Of a stretch of DNA of 64,000 nt, positions 1 through 12,670 are shown one piece after another. The translations under genes and the position numbers were made by a program. How positions within the stretch are numbered: the first letter of the stretch is position 1; every line of letters begins with the position of its first letter. The stretch comes from Camelus bactrianus (taxonomy: Eukaryota; Chordata; Mammalia; Artiodactyla; Camelidae), in contig NC_133559.1 of the NCBI RefSeq assembly GCF_048773025.1, positions 10,012,501 to 10,076,500 on the forward strand, in the 5' to 3' direction. The notes under the pieces are model-generated. The model was not told the DNA's origin, did not search any database, and saw nothing but the letters and a program-made list of their open reading frames with translations.

Positions 1-1125
1 ACTTTAAGTATATCTTGCCATTCCATTTTGGTCAGTAACATTTCTGTAGCAAGTCAGCTGATAGCCTTATGTGGGTTCCCTTGTAACTAACTCTTTTGTT
101 TTTCTCTTGCCTTTAGCATCTTCTGTTTAGCTTTAACTTTGGCCATTTTAATTATAGTATGTCTTGGTGTGGGTCTGTTTGGGTTCATCTTGTTTGGGAC
201 CCTCTGTGCTTCTTGTACTTGGATATCTCTTTCCTTCTTTAGGTTTGGGAAGTTTTCAACCATAATTTCTTCAAATAGATTTTTGACCCCTTTTTCTCTT
301 TCTTCTCCTTTTGGGACCCCTATTATGCATAGATTGGCATGCTTTATATTATCCCATATGTCCCTTTATAGTTTTGTTTTTGTTTTTGGTCTGATTTCCT
401 GATTGGGTGATTTCCATTATTCTGTCTTTCAGATCACTTATTGGTTAATTTGCATTATTTAGCCTGCTATTTATTGCCTTTTTAGTTTGGCTTTCATCTC
501 AGCAATTGAATTTTCTGATTTTAATTGGCTCCTCTTTATAGTATCTATTTCCTTTTTATAGTAATCTGCATTTTTATCAATAACCTCTCTTAATTCTTTC
601 AGTGCTGTTTTAGCATCTTTTTGAACTCAAGTTCTGGTAAACTGTAGCAGTCTATTTTCAAGACCTCTCCCTGGGTTCATCTGCTGAAACCTGAGCTTTG
701 ACAGCCTGTCCCAGCACACAGCAGCTGCCTTGTGTCTCGAGCTTGGGACTGCATAGACCCTCTGTGCTAGCTTCTCTCTGTTCTTTCTGCTGCAGAGCAG
801 AGCATCGCCTGTGCTGTCCTCCAAGCTTCCGAAGCTCCCCTTCTGTCCCAGCTGACTTCTCCACTGGGAAGGGGGCTTCCTAGGGTGAGGACACTTTTCT
901 TCCTTCACTGCTCCCACCCTGGGGGCAGGTCTCATCCAATTGTTTTTTCTCATACACAGCTTCATGAAGAGTTGTCTTATAGTTCCACTTGTATAAGATC
1001 TGCCAGAGTTTAGTAGGTATTTTGTGAGAATTGGTCTACATGTAGATGTATTTTTTGATATATTTGTAGGAGAGGGTTAGTGCCACATCCTTCTACTCTG
1101 GCACCTCTATTCAAGCCCCTCCCTT
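1..1125 (-). mobile_element. L1 5' region, antisense remnant
   Basis: The stretch around 245-350 (GGTTTGGGAAGTTTTCAACC, then 'ataatttcttcaaat' and 'tgcatagattgg') is the antisense of the ORF1-proximal part of mammalian L1. 650-930 is the GC-richer 5' UTR side. It has many stops and no full ORF. The element enters from outside the window. Confidence 0.6.
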
Positions 1126-1395
1126 GATGCTCTTTTTTTTTCTTTTTTTGAGTTGTAGAAAGAATTTTTCAAGCAATTTTAGGATTACAATAAAAGTGTA
1201 GAATAGAATTTTCCCATATAACCCTTGCCTCCACATATGCATAGGTTTCCCCCAAATCAACACCACTCACCAGACTGGTACAATGTTTTGAAAAGGATGA
1301 CCCTATACTGACACATCATGATCACCCAAGGTTCATAGCTGACCTTAGGGGGCACTCTTGGTGTTGTGTATCCTATGGGTCTGGGATGCTTTTTT
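1126..1395 (-). mobile_element. L1M 3'-end remnant, antisense
   Basis: Resembles the antisense of old L1M 3' ends ('acaccactcacc... tgacacatcatgatcaccc... gggcactcttggtgttgtgta'). The same sequence recurs, diverged, at 14,080-14,330. Confidence 0.6.
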
Positions 1396-1604
1396 TGTTG
1401 AAAAGTCTTCTCTCTTGGCCAAGAGACCTCACACCTTCCTAGTTCCTTAGAGATTTCTCTGAGCCCCTAAGGAGAAACACATTTCTCCTGACCATTCTTA
1501 TTACCTAACTCTGGAGAACTATTGGGGTGAAAGTATTGTTCCAAGTATTCTAAACAAAAAGAGGGATGCAGAATGTAGGCCTTTATTATTCAGGGTGGTT
1601 CTGG

Positions 1605-1745
1605 GACAAGGAGCAGAGTTGTCAGCTTGGAGCTTGTTAGAAATAAAGAATCTTGGGCCTCACCATAGGCTTACTGAATCATAATCTGCATTTTAGCAAA
1701 ATCAACAGGGGATTCATAGGAGCATTAACATTTGAGAAGCACTAA
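1605..1745 (+). mobile_element. MER5A-type hAT-Charlie non-autonomous DNA transposon
   Basis: 'ttagaaataaagaatcttgggcctcacc... ctgaatcataatctgcatttta... tttgagaagcact' follows the 3' half of MER5A. No coding capacity. Confidence 0.7.
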
Positions 1746-1749
1746 TATG

Positions 1750-2985
1750 GGTGATGCCTGAGAGGTAGTAGTGTGAGTGTGTCCCTGAAAAGAAAAGATG
1801 TTCAAGAAAAGGGAATGAGAGTATTGATGCTCAAAACTGAAGTGAGATCAAGGCAAGGGGATTACATAGAACACATTCTTGCTATTAATGGACATTGTAT
1901 TAAAATCACAGGAAACACTGACTTAGTGAAAACTGAGCCATTGCTCCTAAGGGAAATACAAGGTTGCTATCTGATATGCTTCTGGTCACAAGATTTTTGT
2001 CAGCTAATGAATACATAGCCTTGTTTTATGTGTGTTTCTGTGCATATGTATTTTAAAATAAGCTATTTATTGTATGCAGTATTTCTTTATAATAAAACAC
2101 CTGCCAAGAAGTGTTTAACCTTTTCCTGATCCTGGGTAATGGAATCGTGAATGTCTGTGGCTTTCAGCCATACAGTTGTTCCGTCCACTGTACTTTTAAA
2201 AACAAATGAACAAACAAACAAAAACCAGACATCATCTCATTAACCCACAATTCTGGCTCCTTTCCCATCTCTTCCATGGCTTTATCATAACATTATGGAT
2301 GTTACTTTAGCAGTTTCTGGATGGATCCACACACAGATCAGTGAATTTCCTCTTCTTTTCCTGGATTTACCACAATGTTGATTCATTAACACTGAACTCA
2401 TGGCCCACAACCCTATAACTCACACCTGAACAACGTTTATCTGTACATGTGTTTTCTTTGTAAGGCACATCCTGGTCTGGTGTGTAGGAAGCACCAGACA
2501 GCACTTCAGCACTTTGCTTCATGGCCATTTTAAGCAGCAAAAGCACCAATAAAAAGCATAAAAAATGCAGAAAATGGAGACACTAAACAGACCATGAAAA
2601 GGACATGTTTTAAATTTGAGAACTGAAACAAGAAGGCAGAGCATCATCTTGTTCAACCTCATCTGGGAACTCAGGAGGTGGGTGACAATTTGTGCCACTC
2701 TGCACCTGTCCATGAGTGACTGTGAAAGCACTGTATTGATGTGAGGGTTACAGATAAATGTGAGCAGGCAGGCAAATTAGTACATGCAGAATCGGTGAAC
2801 AGTGAAGGTCAACTCTTTATGACTAATGCCCCCAAATAGCAGTAGGAGTTGAGATCTCCATGGATGGACTTAAGTTGCTTTAGGATTCATTAATTAATTT
2901 AACAAATAATTCTTAAGCATTTTACCTTGCAGCAGGGACATACTGAGTATAAAGTGATGGAGGAGAGAAAAATCATCACTGCCTT
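1750..2985. other. gene-free stretch, no recognised element
   Basis: Short open frames (80 aa or less) without domain signatures. 2,880-2,960 faintly resembles the start of an antisense L2 tail ('taacaaataattcttaagcattt'). I see nothing else. Confidence 0.4.
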
Positions 2986-2989
2986 CTGA

Positions 2990-3905
2990 GCTGGAAATTT
3001 TTTCCCTGCTAATTTGTGTGTCTTCGGAAAAATATCTGTTTAGGTCTTCTGTCCATTTTTAAATTGAGTTTTTTTTATATTGAGTTGTATGAGCTATTTA
3101 TAAATTTTGCATATTAACCCTTTTAACCCTTTATTGATCATGTCGTTTCTAAATATCTTTTTCCATTCGGCAGGTTGTCTTTTCATTTTGCCCACGGTTT
3201 CCTTTGCTGTGCTAAAGCTTTTAAGTTTAATTAGATCCCATTTGTTTATTTTTGCATTTTTTCCTCAGAAGGCAGATCCAAAAAAAAAAATTGCTACAAT
3301 TTATGTCAAACAGTGTTCTACCTATGTAGGACTCTCCCAGGAATTTTAGATTTTGGTCTCAGTTAAGTCTTTAATCCATTTTGAGTTTATTTTTGTATAT
3401 GATGTGAAAAAAGTCCTAATTTCACTTTTTTACATGTAGCTGTCCAGTTTTACCAACACCACTTATTGAAGAGATTGTCTTTTTCTCATTGTATGTTCTT
3501 GCCTCCTTTGTCATAGATTAATTGACCATGGGTTTATATCTACTTTCTGTTCTGTTCCACTGCTCTATGTGTCTGTTTTTGTGCCAGTACCATACTGTTT
3601 TGGTTACTCCAGCTTTAAAATGTAGTCTGAAGTCAGGAAGCATGATACCTCCAGGCATGTTTTTCTTTTTCAAGATCGTTTTGTCCATTCAGGGTCTTTT
3701 GTGTTTCCATACACTTTTTAAAATAATTCTATTTCCGTGAAAAAGGCCATTGGTATTTGGACAGAGATGGCATCAAACCTGTGGACTGCCTTGGGTAGTA
3801 TGGTTATTTTAACAGTATTAATGCTTCCAGTCAATGAACACAGTATATTTGTCCATCCAGCTATGTTGTCTTCAATTTCTTTCATCATAAGCAGCATCAC
3901 AGTTT
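2990..3905 (-). mobile_element. L1 ORF2 remnant, antisense
   Basis: Antisense of ORF2: 'aggtcttctgtccattttt', 'ggcaggttgtctttt', 'gtttcctttgctgtgctaaagctttt', 'tagatcccatttgtttattt', 'gtaccatactgttttggtt'. This is the segment downstream of the reverse transcriptase core. Frames are broken, so it is an old L1M copy. It stops abruptly near 3,905. Confidence 0.85.
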
Positions 3906-5590
3906 ATAATAACACATAGAAACAGAAGGATAATACATTCATACATTAGAATGTGGATAAGAGAAGGGACTGGGGGGTAAATCAATCACATTGTTTACAG
4001 AGGGGGTCTGCTCCGACCAAGTGATACCCATGAACCATAAGTGAAGGAGAACAATTAACTCAACAATCTGCACTTAAGACTCCAAAGGCAAAATACAGCA
4101 CAAGAAAACAATTGGAAAATGTTTAATGATGCTCTACAGAATAGAAACTAAATTGGGATGATGGGTTTCATAATAGTATTTTCCTAGGGGAAAAATAAAA
4201 GTATATATTGTATAAAATACTTGTATGTCTAAGAAGAGAATCAAAATATCTGCAACCTCATAACCCTCTGAAAAATTCAGGGTTTTTGTAATTACCAAAG
4301 GCTATAGATAGGGACAAATTTCTATATTTAACCACTGGGGGGCAGTAGAGATTAAAACAAAGTTTCAGTATTTTATTACTCAAATTTTGAAGTGTTAAGG
4401 CCACCAAATATCAAGCTACTCAAATTAATAATAACTTGTCTCTAAAAATAATTGAAAACTACTTATAAAAACATCCATGTAATATTAAAAACTTGTCAAT
4501 AAAAATATAGGAATTGCATCCAAGGTCAGTAAATAAGATGAAGCTAAGAATGGAGTAAATTAAACAAGTGTCATGATACCCTAAACGCGGGGTGTATGTG
4601 GGTCACAAATTACTAGAGGACTGTAAAGGGGCCAAGGCTGGATCAATTACATATCCACAGGGTCTAGAAGAAACAGACTAATAAGTTGTTCAGGAAAAAT
4701 ACCGCTCTTCCTTGCCCTGAGGCCACAAGGAAATTTCTCCCACCAGTTCTGATGGAGAAGAAACTATTTGATGAAGTGAGCAGTGTTCTCAGAAACATTC
4801 TTTCTGCAAATTTTATGAGGTCCACCAGCCTGTTTGATTTAAGTTTCTTAAAGGAAGGTGATCATGTCAGGCTAAAATTAAAAATGGAGAAAGTAACTCT
4901 ACACAACACACAGGATCTGGTCCATGAGGGCTGCCCTCGATGTTCTGGCAAACTCAGTGGCAGATTTTACATCGTCTACAGGATGTAAGCCTCCCGTAAA
5001 TATTGTTTGTATTGAACTAATTTGAATTATTTTTTAGCAGCAGAGACTTTTATGTTATGTACTCTAATACACACCTTACGTACGACAGTTTTATGTTATC
5101 TATTAAAAGCAGAGCAGTAACTTTAATAATCAGTAGAGCCCTAGGTGGAATTTGCAGTTGGAAATTTCTTGTGGCTTTCTGAAATTTACTCATGGACTAT
5201 GGTTTAAATCTCAGGCTTGTGCCCAGGGAGCTGATGGTGTCTGTAGCGAGGACCAAGATTCTTCTCAAGATGTAATTTGGTTCTTGGCCTCCCTACAGCT
5301 CTGCCTGTCCCCAATGCATATCCAATTCTACTTCAGAGAAAATGCCAGATATGACTTTAGAAAGGGAAATATTTAACATGAGCATGAGCCCTAATTTGGG
5401 TATAGAGTGTCCTGAGAAAAGCACCCCGGGTCTTGGAGATTTGAACAGTGTTACTTCCAGGTGACCTATTCATGTGAAACTGCTTACCAGCTGCGCATCT
5501 ATCTACCTAAAATGATAAATGAATTGTCAGGTGAGCTTATATGGCAGAGACAACTGATCGTCTCCCAGAATCCATTTTGTACTTCCTCTA
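3906..5590. other. gene-free stretch, no recognised element
   Basis: AT-rich sequence with open frames of 100 aa (4,686-4,988) and 74 aa (5,152-5,376) that show no domain, splice context or codon bias I can recognise. Confidence 0.4.
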
Positions 5591-5599
5591 GAATTAATC

Positions 5600-5850
5600 A
5601 ACTCCCCAGTCATCAGCTGGACACAGTAAAAGCTGCATCTCTTAGGCCCCCGTTTAGCTGGTTGTGGTTCTGTGACTGAGTCTAACCCCTGCAGTGCACA
5701 ACTTCTGCAACGTGGGTGTGAAGCCGTGGCGGGGCAGGGATGTGCTCAGCATCTCCCTTTCCCCTTATAGTCGGCCAACAGGTGGGTTTGATGGAAGGAG
5801 CTCCGGCAACCATCTCTTAGAACAGAATGACCTTTGGAAGGAAGACCAAG
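5600..5850 (+). mobile_element. possible MaLR-type LTR remnant
   Basis: Blocks such as 'gtttagctggttgtggttctgtgactgag' and 'ggagctccggcaaccatct' resemble the middle of old MaLR LTRs. Edges are not visible. It is an ancient, decayed fossil if real. Confidence 0.3.
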
Positions 5851-6746
5851 CATGGTAAAGATCAAAAGAAAACAAAGCAAGACAAAAATACAAAAAACAC
5901 CCCAAACAAAAGAGGAAACTGGAACCCAGTCTCTGTCTCAGTGAAATGCCGTAACAACCCTGACTTGCTTACCTCCAGTCCTTCAACAAGAGAGAGAAAA
6001 AGATAATCTTTACAAAGATATTGTTCATTTGAATTTTCCATCAATTGCAGTTAAACTCCATCCTAACCAGCCCAGGATATTAGCTGAATATCAATTTAAG
6101 TTTGATACCTTTGGTTTATGAAATGTTTACCTATAGCTCTTTACTTTTTTCCTTGTATTGACCTACATGGGTTATTTATTTTTTGCTAAGGGTAAATCAA
6201 GATTTTGACAACCACACCTGGATTACCTCTATCTAAATTAATTTTTATCTGTAAATTTTCTAAGGCAAGGGATAAAATGCAACCAGCCATTACAAAATCT
6301 ATATGAAAAGAAACATGTTAGAAATTGGGGTGAACTTCTGGGAAAATGGCGGAGTGAAATGTTTCATAATTCATCTCACTGAGATAAGTCCAAAGTAGAA
6401 AAAAGAATTTTCTACATTGAATCTAGGGAAAAACTGTAACTTAAAACAAAAACCAAGGAAGATCCATAAGTTATAAACAAAACTGGAATAAAATTTTAGC
6501 ATACATTTTCACTCATTTTGAATAATATGAAAGGTTGATGTCTACAGTTTAGGAAGACAAGTTCTATTTAGGAAAGAATTAACAACAACTTCTGAAGACT
6601 TTGTTAGAACTATGGAGAAAAAAATATTATCGAAATGGAGAATAAATTAATGTATGATACACTTTTGGCTTTAGAAATAAGGGTATGACTACATAAGTCT
6701 TTGACCGTTTTGTGCAGTGGCCCACATGGTTCAACATGGTGGTTTT

Positions 6747-7366
6747 TTCCAGTTTTTTTTCTTCCTTTTATCTTTTTAATTATCATTTTTGTTGAAGTAG
6801 AGTTGATTTAACAATATTAGTTTCAGTTGTACAACATGGTGATTCAATATTTTATCAATTGTACTCCATTTAAAGTTATTATAAAATAATAGCTATATTT
6901 TCCTGTGCTGTGTAATATATTTGTTTTACTTATTTATTTTATACATAGTAATTTGTATCTCTTAATCCCCTAACTCTATTTTGTCCCTTCCCCCTTCTCT
7001 TTTCCCACTGGTAACCACTAGTTTGTTCTCTGTATCTCTGAGTCTGTTTCTATTTTGTTGTGTTTATTTTCACACCATATATAAAAATAAACTCAAAGTG
7101 ATTTAAAGACCTCAACATAAGAACTGAAACCATAAAATTCCTAGAACATAGGCGGATCATTCTTTGACATAAATCTTAGCAATATTTTCTAAGGCAAAAA
7201 AAAAAAAAAAAGAAGCAACAATCAATAAATGAGACCTAATTAAATGTAAAAGCTTTTGCACAGTAAAAGAAGCCACTGACAGAATGAAAAAACAACCTAT
7301 TAAGTGGGAGAAGATGTTTGCAAATGATAAAACTGATAAGGGGTTAATACTTCAAATATATAATCC
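6747..7366 (-). mobile_element. 5'-inverted (twin-primed) L1, minus orientation
   Basis: 6,755-7,078 is an antisense cetartiodactyl L1 3' end ('tgttgaagtagagttgattta', 'ttcctgtgctgtgtaatatat', 'cactggtaaccactagtttg'). At about 7,079 the orientation flips: 7,080-7,366 is sense L1 ORF2 C-terminal sequence ('gcttttgcacagtaaaagaa'). The pair is flanked by TGGTGGTTTT at 6,737-6,746 and 7,367-7,376, so both halves came in one insertion. Confidence 0.8.
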
Positions 7367-7369
7367 TGG

Positions 7370-8430
7370 TGGTTTTATATGCGGTGCACCTGCGTCTTTG
7401 TTGTGGCCCATACAGGCCGTTGCAGGGGTTTGCATCTAGTGTCCATCTGAGGGTTGTGGCAGGTTGCTGCTACTCAGGATGGCTTTGTCCAGGTCAAATG
7501 GCTGTCTTTATAGTGAGTGTCAGAGGTCAGTTTCTGAGGAAGCACACTCACATGGACGTCTGTGTGCGGGACACCTGCTGGGGAGTGCTCTCAGGAACAA
7601 CAGGACTGAGGAGAGGGGGAGGTCGAGCTGTGATGCAATGTCAGCAGAGGATTTGATAAAGTGATGGAGAGTTCTGGAGCTAGGATGGCCTTTCAGAGAT
7701 TTCCTAAAACCAGGTAACGGGCTGCACTTTTTACTCCCACATTTGGTGTGTGCTCTTCCCAGGGAAGGGATGTATCCTTGGACAAAGGAACTCTTCCACG
7801 GAAGGCATTTCCTGGAGAGGAACATGTCGGTGGGAGGTCAGCAGCCAATTCTCCCTGAGGCCAAGTGTGTTTGTCCTGAAAGGGTAGACTGTTGGTCCCA
7901 CAGCATCTACGGACGGATGCGGGCAAGCATGTGTTTCTATGGGACCAGAGATTTCTGAGCTTTAAATAAACAAAGTCAGCATTCAAAACACAGTCTGCAA
8001 AGCAGACTTTAGGAAATGTGCATAAGATTCTACAAGCAGTGACTTTCAACTGGAGGTTTCAGGAGGAATGGCTGAGGCAGAATCTGTTCAAGGAATCAGA
8101 CAGCTCTTAGATATGGATTATTTTAAAGCATTAGGGAGCAAAACAATTAGTGCCAGCTTTTGCCTTTAGGTGTGAAGCCTAGATAAGATGCCCCAAATTT
8201 GGTTCCTCTCCTATATTACTTTGACCTGGTTTCATGGTCCAGGAGACCTAAGAAGGAACTAACCTGGAGTTCACATGATTTGTACACAGGCCTAGGGGTC
8301 ACCTGCCCACTGCAAAGTTTCCATTTGCCTGTACCAGGTTTCTGAGACAGAAATTGAGCCTCCACACATGGAAGGATGGTAGGTTTTATTAATAAACAGT
8401 TTAAAAAAGAAAAGAAGAAACAGGAGACCA
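7370..8430. other. GC-richer gene-free block, unidentified
   Basis: Higher GC than its surroundings, with overlapping open frames of up to 118 aa on both strands, none with a recognisable motif. It contains a small perfect inverted repeat, AGTCTGC-AAA-GCAGACT, near 7,992-8,008. It may be an unrecognised old repeat. Confidence 0.35.
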
Positions 8431-8439
8431 TCTGCTTCT

Positions 8440-9565
8440 AGAAATTGTAAACTATTTCATTTGGACCAACTCTCTTGTCAAGGACAATTAGAAAAAAGCA
8501 AGAAAAATATAAAATCTGCCTCAAGACATTAAAGAACCAGCGGAGGAGAGATGAATTACTGGGTCAGCATCTAGGAGAAGACAGAAACTCACAGAATGAG
8601 CCCTGCACTGGGGGCTGCTGTTCCCCTGCGGGCATCTACTGATTCCATGAGAGGCAGCCAAAGAGCCTGAGAAAACAGACAAAGCTTCCAGCAGACTTGC
8701 AGATCTTCAAAGATATCACTGGAGCCTACATTTTGGGTTATGATCTTAAAGGGCTCCGTCTAGGAGTAAGTGTGAAGCAGAAGGGGAGTAACCTTTGCAG
8801 AGATTACAACTCAGCTTCAGGTTATCTTAACTCTGAAATTCATAAGGTGATTTTGTATTGCCAGTGCTCCTAAATGATTCTGGAAGAAGATAGTATTTTA
8901 TCCTAAGCCCCAAAATCATTTCTATATTTTTATATGTAAATGGTATAAACTCAAAACCAAAAATACACCTGGAAAAAAAAAAAACACCCTAGAAACACAG
9001 GGACAAGGTGAAATGAATTACAGCAAGAAGAGAGCGCAGAGAACAAACACAGACTTAACAGGGGCCCAGGTAGCAATTTATTAAGCACAGACTTTAAAAT
9101 AAGTAGGCTAAACATGCTCAAGGAGCTAAAAACAACACTGAGAATTTTGGCAGAGAAATGGAAGTTATAAGGAGAGAATAAATGGAAATTCCCTAATAGA
9201 AATACGAAATGATAACAGCCAAAAAAAAAAAAAAAAATGGGTGATGTAATAGCAGATAAGACCTTGCTAAAGAGAGAATTGTGAGCTGGAAGATAGATTA
9301 GAAGAATATATCCAGAATGGATTTTGGAGGGACAAAGGATGGAAAATACAAAAAAGACAAAATGTGTAACTGAAAGGTTACCATGGAAAGGTCAAATGTG
9401 TAGCCAGAGTCACAAAATGACAGAAAAGAGCATGGAGCAGATAATGGTTATGATGAAATAACAGGTGAAAATGCTCTGAAATGGAAAGAGAGTTTCAAGA
9501 ATTCCAAAGAACTGGGGCACTCTTTAGCAAGAAGATAAACTGTTACAGGGGGATAGAAAAACTAA
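8440..9565 (+). mobile_element. L1M 5'-UTR-like remnant
   Basis: Sense sequence typical of old L1M 5' regions ('gactttaaaataagtaggctaaacatgctcaaggagctaaaa', 'gagctggaagatagatta'). Includes A-runs at about 8,971 and 9,221. No ORF survives. Confidence 0.5.
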
Positions 9566-10640
9566 TTATGATGTTAGAAGTCCAAATAGTGGTTATGTTT
9601 AGGGATGAGAGATGCAGTAATTTTGAGAGCAGCCTAAGGAGTCTTCTGAGGTGCTAGTGATGTTCCTACTTCTTGATCTGAATTGCATAACACAGGTGCT
9701 TTCTCTTTGTGATAAGTCAATGAACTTCATAATTTAACTGTGTACTTTTTGGAATGCTCATCATATACTTCAGTAACAAATTTAGGAAAAGATAGGAAGT
9801 TTTGAAACATTCATTGCACACAGATTTTTTTAATTGGTGAAAAAACAACCAGATTCTAGTTGCTTAAAAAAAAAAGCCTCACCTACTATTATATAATATA
9901 TAATATTATTATTACTAATCATTTAATTGATACTAAAAATTCTTTGGGATGGAAAAGTTATCTGATGAATGAGAATGAGTGAAAGATCACCAGAGTTATT
10001 CTAGTTAATAGCAAAAGGAAATGAAAATTCCTCAACATAACCTGAATATAGTATTTTAAAATGTTATATTTTAAAATGAAGTGATTAAATTATATAACTA
10101 TGAATGCTGTGGGACCATGACTACATGAAAATATTGGCATGCTGTAAATGAACACAAAATGTGGGTGATTCAGTGTTTGGCAGGACAAAAATCAAGCATC
10201 AGAGCACTATCCAAGAAAGTGTATTAGAATTCTCCTCAGTTGGCAAATACTGCAGCAGATTAAGTCAACATTATGGCAGGACATTTATGCAGATGACTAA
10301 CATTAGCAACAAATAATTTAACACAATATTTAGGAGATGAAATGCAAAACAAAGCCCTTAAGGCTATAATAGATGTGATGAGTCAAATAATTTTAAATAG
10401 GCTAAGAAATGCTAAATATTTTCCACTGAAGTTTGATGATATAGCTTCAGATATGAACCCAGTGAAATAGATAATTATTAGGTTTGTGTATTTCTAAGTG
10501 CCTATATTTCCACATAAAACATTTTTTTTGTGTGTGCTGAAGAGTTTTCCCAGCATGTAAAATGACTGGAAAATAATTATACAAATCGTTCATATACAAG
10601 TTACAAAAGCTGAATATAGACAAAATGATTTAAACAGTCA
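9566..10640. other. AT-rich gene-free stretch
   Basis: No open frame of note and no repeat I can name. A short AT palindromic patch lies near 9,890-9,910 (tatataatatataatatt). Confidence 0.4.
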
Positions 10641-10643
10641 GAC

Positions 10644-10804
10644 ACAGGGAAATATATACAAGATCTTGTGGTAGCTCACAGCGAAGAAGAATGTCACAAT
10701 GAATATATGTATGTTCACGTATAACTGAAAAATTTTGCTCTACACTGGAAATTGACAACGTTGTAAACTGACTATAACTCAATAAAAAATGTTAATAAAT
10801 AAAG
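10644..10804 (+). mobile_element. short 5'-truncated L1 3' end
   Basis: 161 bp matching the reverse complement of the L1 3' end at 17,095-17,260 ('acaagatcttgtggtagctcacag', 'ctgaaaaattttgctctacactgg', 'caataaaaaatgtt'). Flanked by AGTCAGAC at 10,636-10,643 and 10,805-10,812, a target-site duplication. Confidence 0.85.
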
Positions 10805-10964
10805 AGTCAGACCTATGACAGTGCCAACATGCATGGAAAATATAGCATCTGAAAATCAACCAGCATCAACAGCATCTGAGCATCTTAGAAAAACTATGGA
10901 AGTATTCTATGTTCTTTTACCTGTGCACATTCTTTTTAACATTTTGGTAGGATAAAAGTCTATC

Positions 10965-11127
10965 GTTAGCTGGGGAGGGTATAGCTCAGTGGTCGAGAGA
11001 ATGCTTAGCATGCACAAAGTCCTGAGTTCAATCTCCAGTATCTCTGTTAAAAATAAATAAATAAACAAATATAGATAAATAAACCTAATTACTTTCCCCC
11101 CAAAATTAAAAGAATAAAAAAAAATTT
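10965..11127 (+). mobile_element. camelid tRNA-derived SINE (Vic-1 type)
   Basis: A tRNA-like head with A box (tagctcagtggtcgag) and B box (gagttcaatctcc), then an AAATAA-rich body. The start GGGGAGGGTATAGCTCAGTGG is the camelid Vic-1 head as I know it. AAAGTCTATC at 10,955-10,964 and 11,128-11,137 is the target-site duplication. This is the best taxonomic marker in the window. It is not a functional tRNA gene, because the anticodon arm and 3' acceptor stem are not kept. Confidence 0.85.
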
Positions 11128-11139
11128 AAAGTCTATCTT

Positions 11140-11635
11140 TAAATAGTCTTTTAAAATATCATACAAAAATAATACTATTGCTTTTCAGTCTCAACCAAAG
11201 ATTAGAGTGTATTGAAAATATAAATGAATATAAAATTGAAGCCATTGTTGAATATATGATAAAGAAGTTGAATTAATACTATCATGGGATTAGGAATGCA
11301 GTTTGTGGAAATCAGCAATACTTCTTTAGAAATTTTGAAGATATTAATAAAGTTATGGATTCTAGAAAACAAGCCAAATTTACACTTCCAAAGGTATCCT
11401 TTAAATTATGGGGTTAGCACGAGTTTGGCATGATATTTTAGTAAAATTAATACCATACACAGGATGATATTAGAATCCTAATTCAGCATACTTAAGGAAT
11501 TACAATTAATTCCTTGCAAGCTTCAGAAGATTTAGTCTTTAAAGACAAATGAAGTGATGATGTCAATAATAACCTATCATTGATGCTAATAAGTTATAGT
11601 TTTAAAAAATTTTAACTCCAAACCTTATAATATAA
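11140..11635. other. AT-rich gene-free stretch
   Basis: No open frame and no recognised repeat. It may be unique sequence or a far-diverged repeat. Confidence 0.35.
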
Positions 11636-11639
11636 AGTC

Positions 11640-12670
11640 AGTCTTTGCATGATGGTGTGGGACTATAAAAATTGAGCATGCAAGCTGAAATCAAGCAAAA
11701 AGACTTTAATAATTAATGGAAAAATTCTGATGACTCTGTTACCTTTAAAATTTTTGTCAAAACATTCAAATCCCTCTTACTGTCAGTTATAAGTATATAG
11801 GAAAATAAAAAATAATAAAACTAATATTAATTTAGCACAATACCCTTAAAACACAATAGAAACATCCAGAATTGAAGTGTCTTAATTCTTTGTAAAAATT
11901 TACCAGGAGTGGTTTGAGCTGTGCTTGCCTCATTCTCACCATGTAACTTACAGACATGGAGTATGTTTTCCATGCCTTGGTGAATTGTTGTAATCCTTTC
12001 TATTTGGATCAAGTTCCAATGTTTTACACTTTGAGTTTTCAATGTTGAGGAATATCTCTGAGAGTTCCTTAAGTGTGAAGTTTTCTACAGGTGTCATTTC
12101 ATCTGCAACGCCTTCATCTTTTTTGTCACGATCACTCTCCTCATTTATGTTTCTAAGTTTGCCTTCACCAAGTTCCTGTAGGTTCATATCTATAATTCCT
12201 CAACCAGTGGCAGTGTCAGCATTGCCCAGGTCAGCTATTTCTTCCATGACTTCATTTACATTCCATCCAAATCTCACTTCCAGCATTTTCATTTTCATCT
12301 TGGTTGGTCAATTCCCTCTATCTGTTATTATTTATGTAAAATGTCACATGGATTTATTATTGAAATACAAGGAGACAACACAGGTACACACTTTGCTATC
12401 TGTGCATGGAACAGAATAACAGTCACAGACAAACTTTGAAAAACGTGTTGTGATGGTCAATGACGTCATTGATTACCGACTGCATGTTTGTTCGTTCCAT
12501 GGTGATTCATGGAATGAAGAGCTAATAGTGAAAGTCGAACTTTATTTAATTACTAACATTTAATATAATGTGGCAACTGAAATTTGAGCCATGTTTTGGG
12601 GGGATTGGTGTCATTTAAGTAAACTATGGTAACTGAAATTTGTGTATATTGAAATTGTGTAAAGCAGGGA
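11640..12670 (-). mobile_element. Tigger-like (pogo/Tc1-mariner) DNA transposon remnant
   Basis: A minus-strand frame (11,948-12,187) reads MTPVENFTLKELSEIFLNIE and then KCKTLELDPN, and an adjacent frame reads EASTAQTTPGKF. Both resemble the C-terminal part of Tigger transposases (FTLKELSEIF...DPN and ASTVQTTLDKF). The catalytic DDE core is absent: the copy is internally deleted and frameshifted. The outer ~100 bp on each side (TTTGCATGATGGTGTGGGA; CTTTACACAATTTC on the minus strand) look like the terminal regions, but exact ends are not certain. Confidence 0.65.

Noticed and set aside
10970-11045. tRNA gene
   Set aside because: The A and B boxes are present, but the anticodon arm and acceptor pairing are not; AAATAA tail and target duplications show it is a SINE.
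11827-12187. Host gene with homology to Tigger-derived proteins
   Set aside because: Only the C-terminal end of a transposase is present, in broken frames, with no DDE core, so a domesticated gene is not supported.
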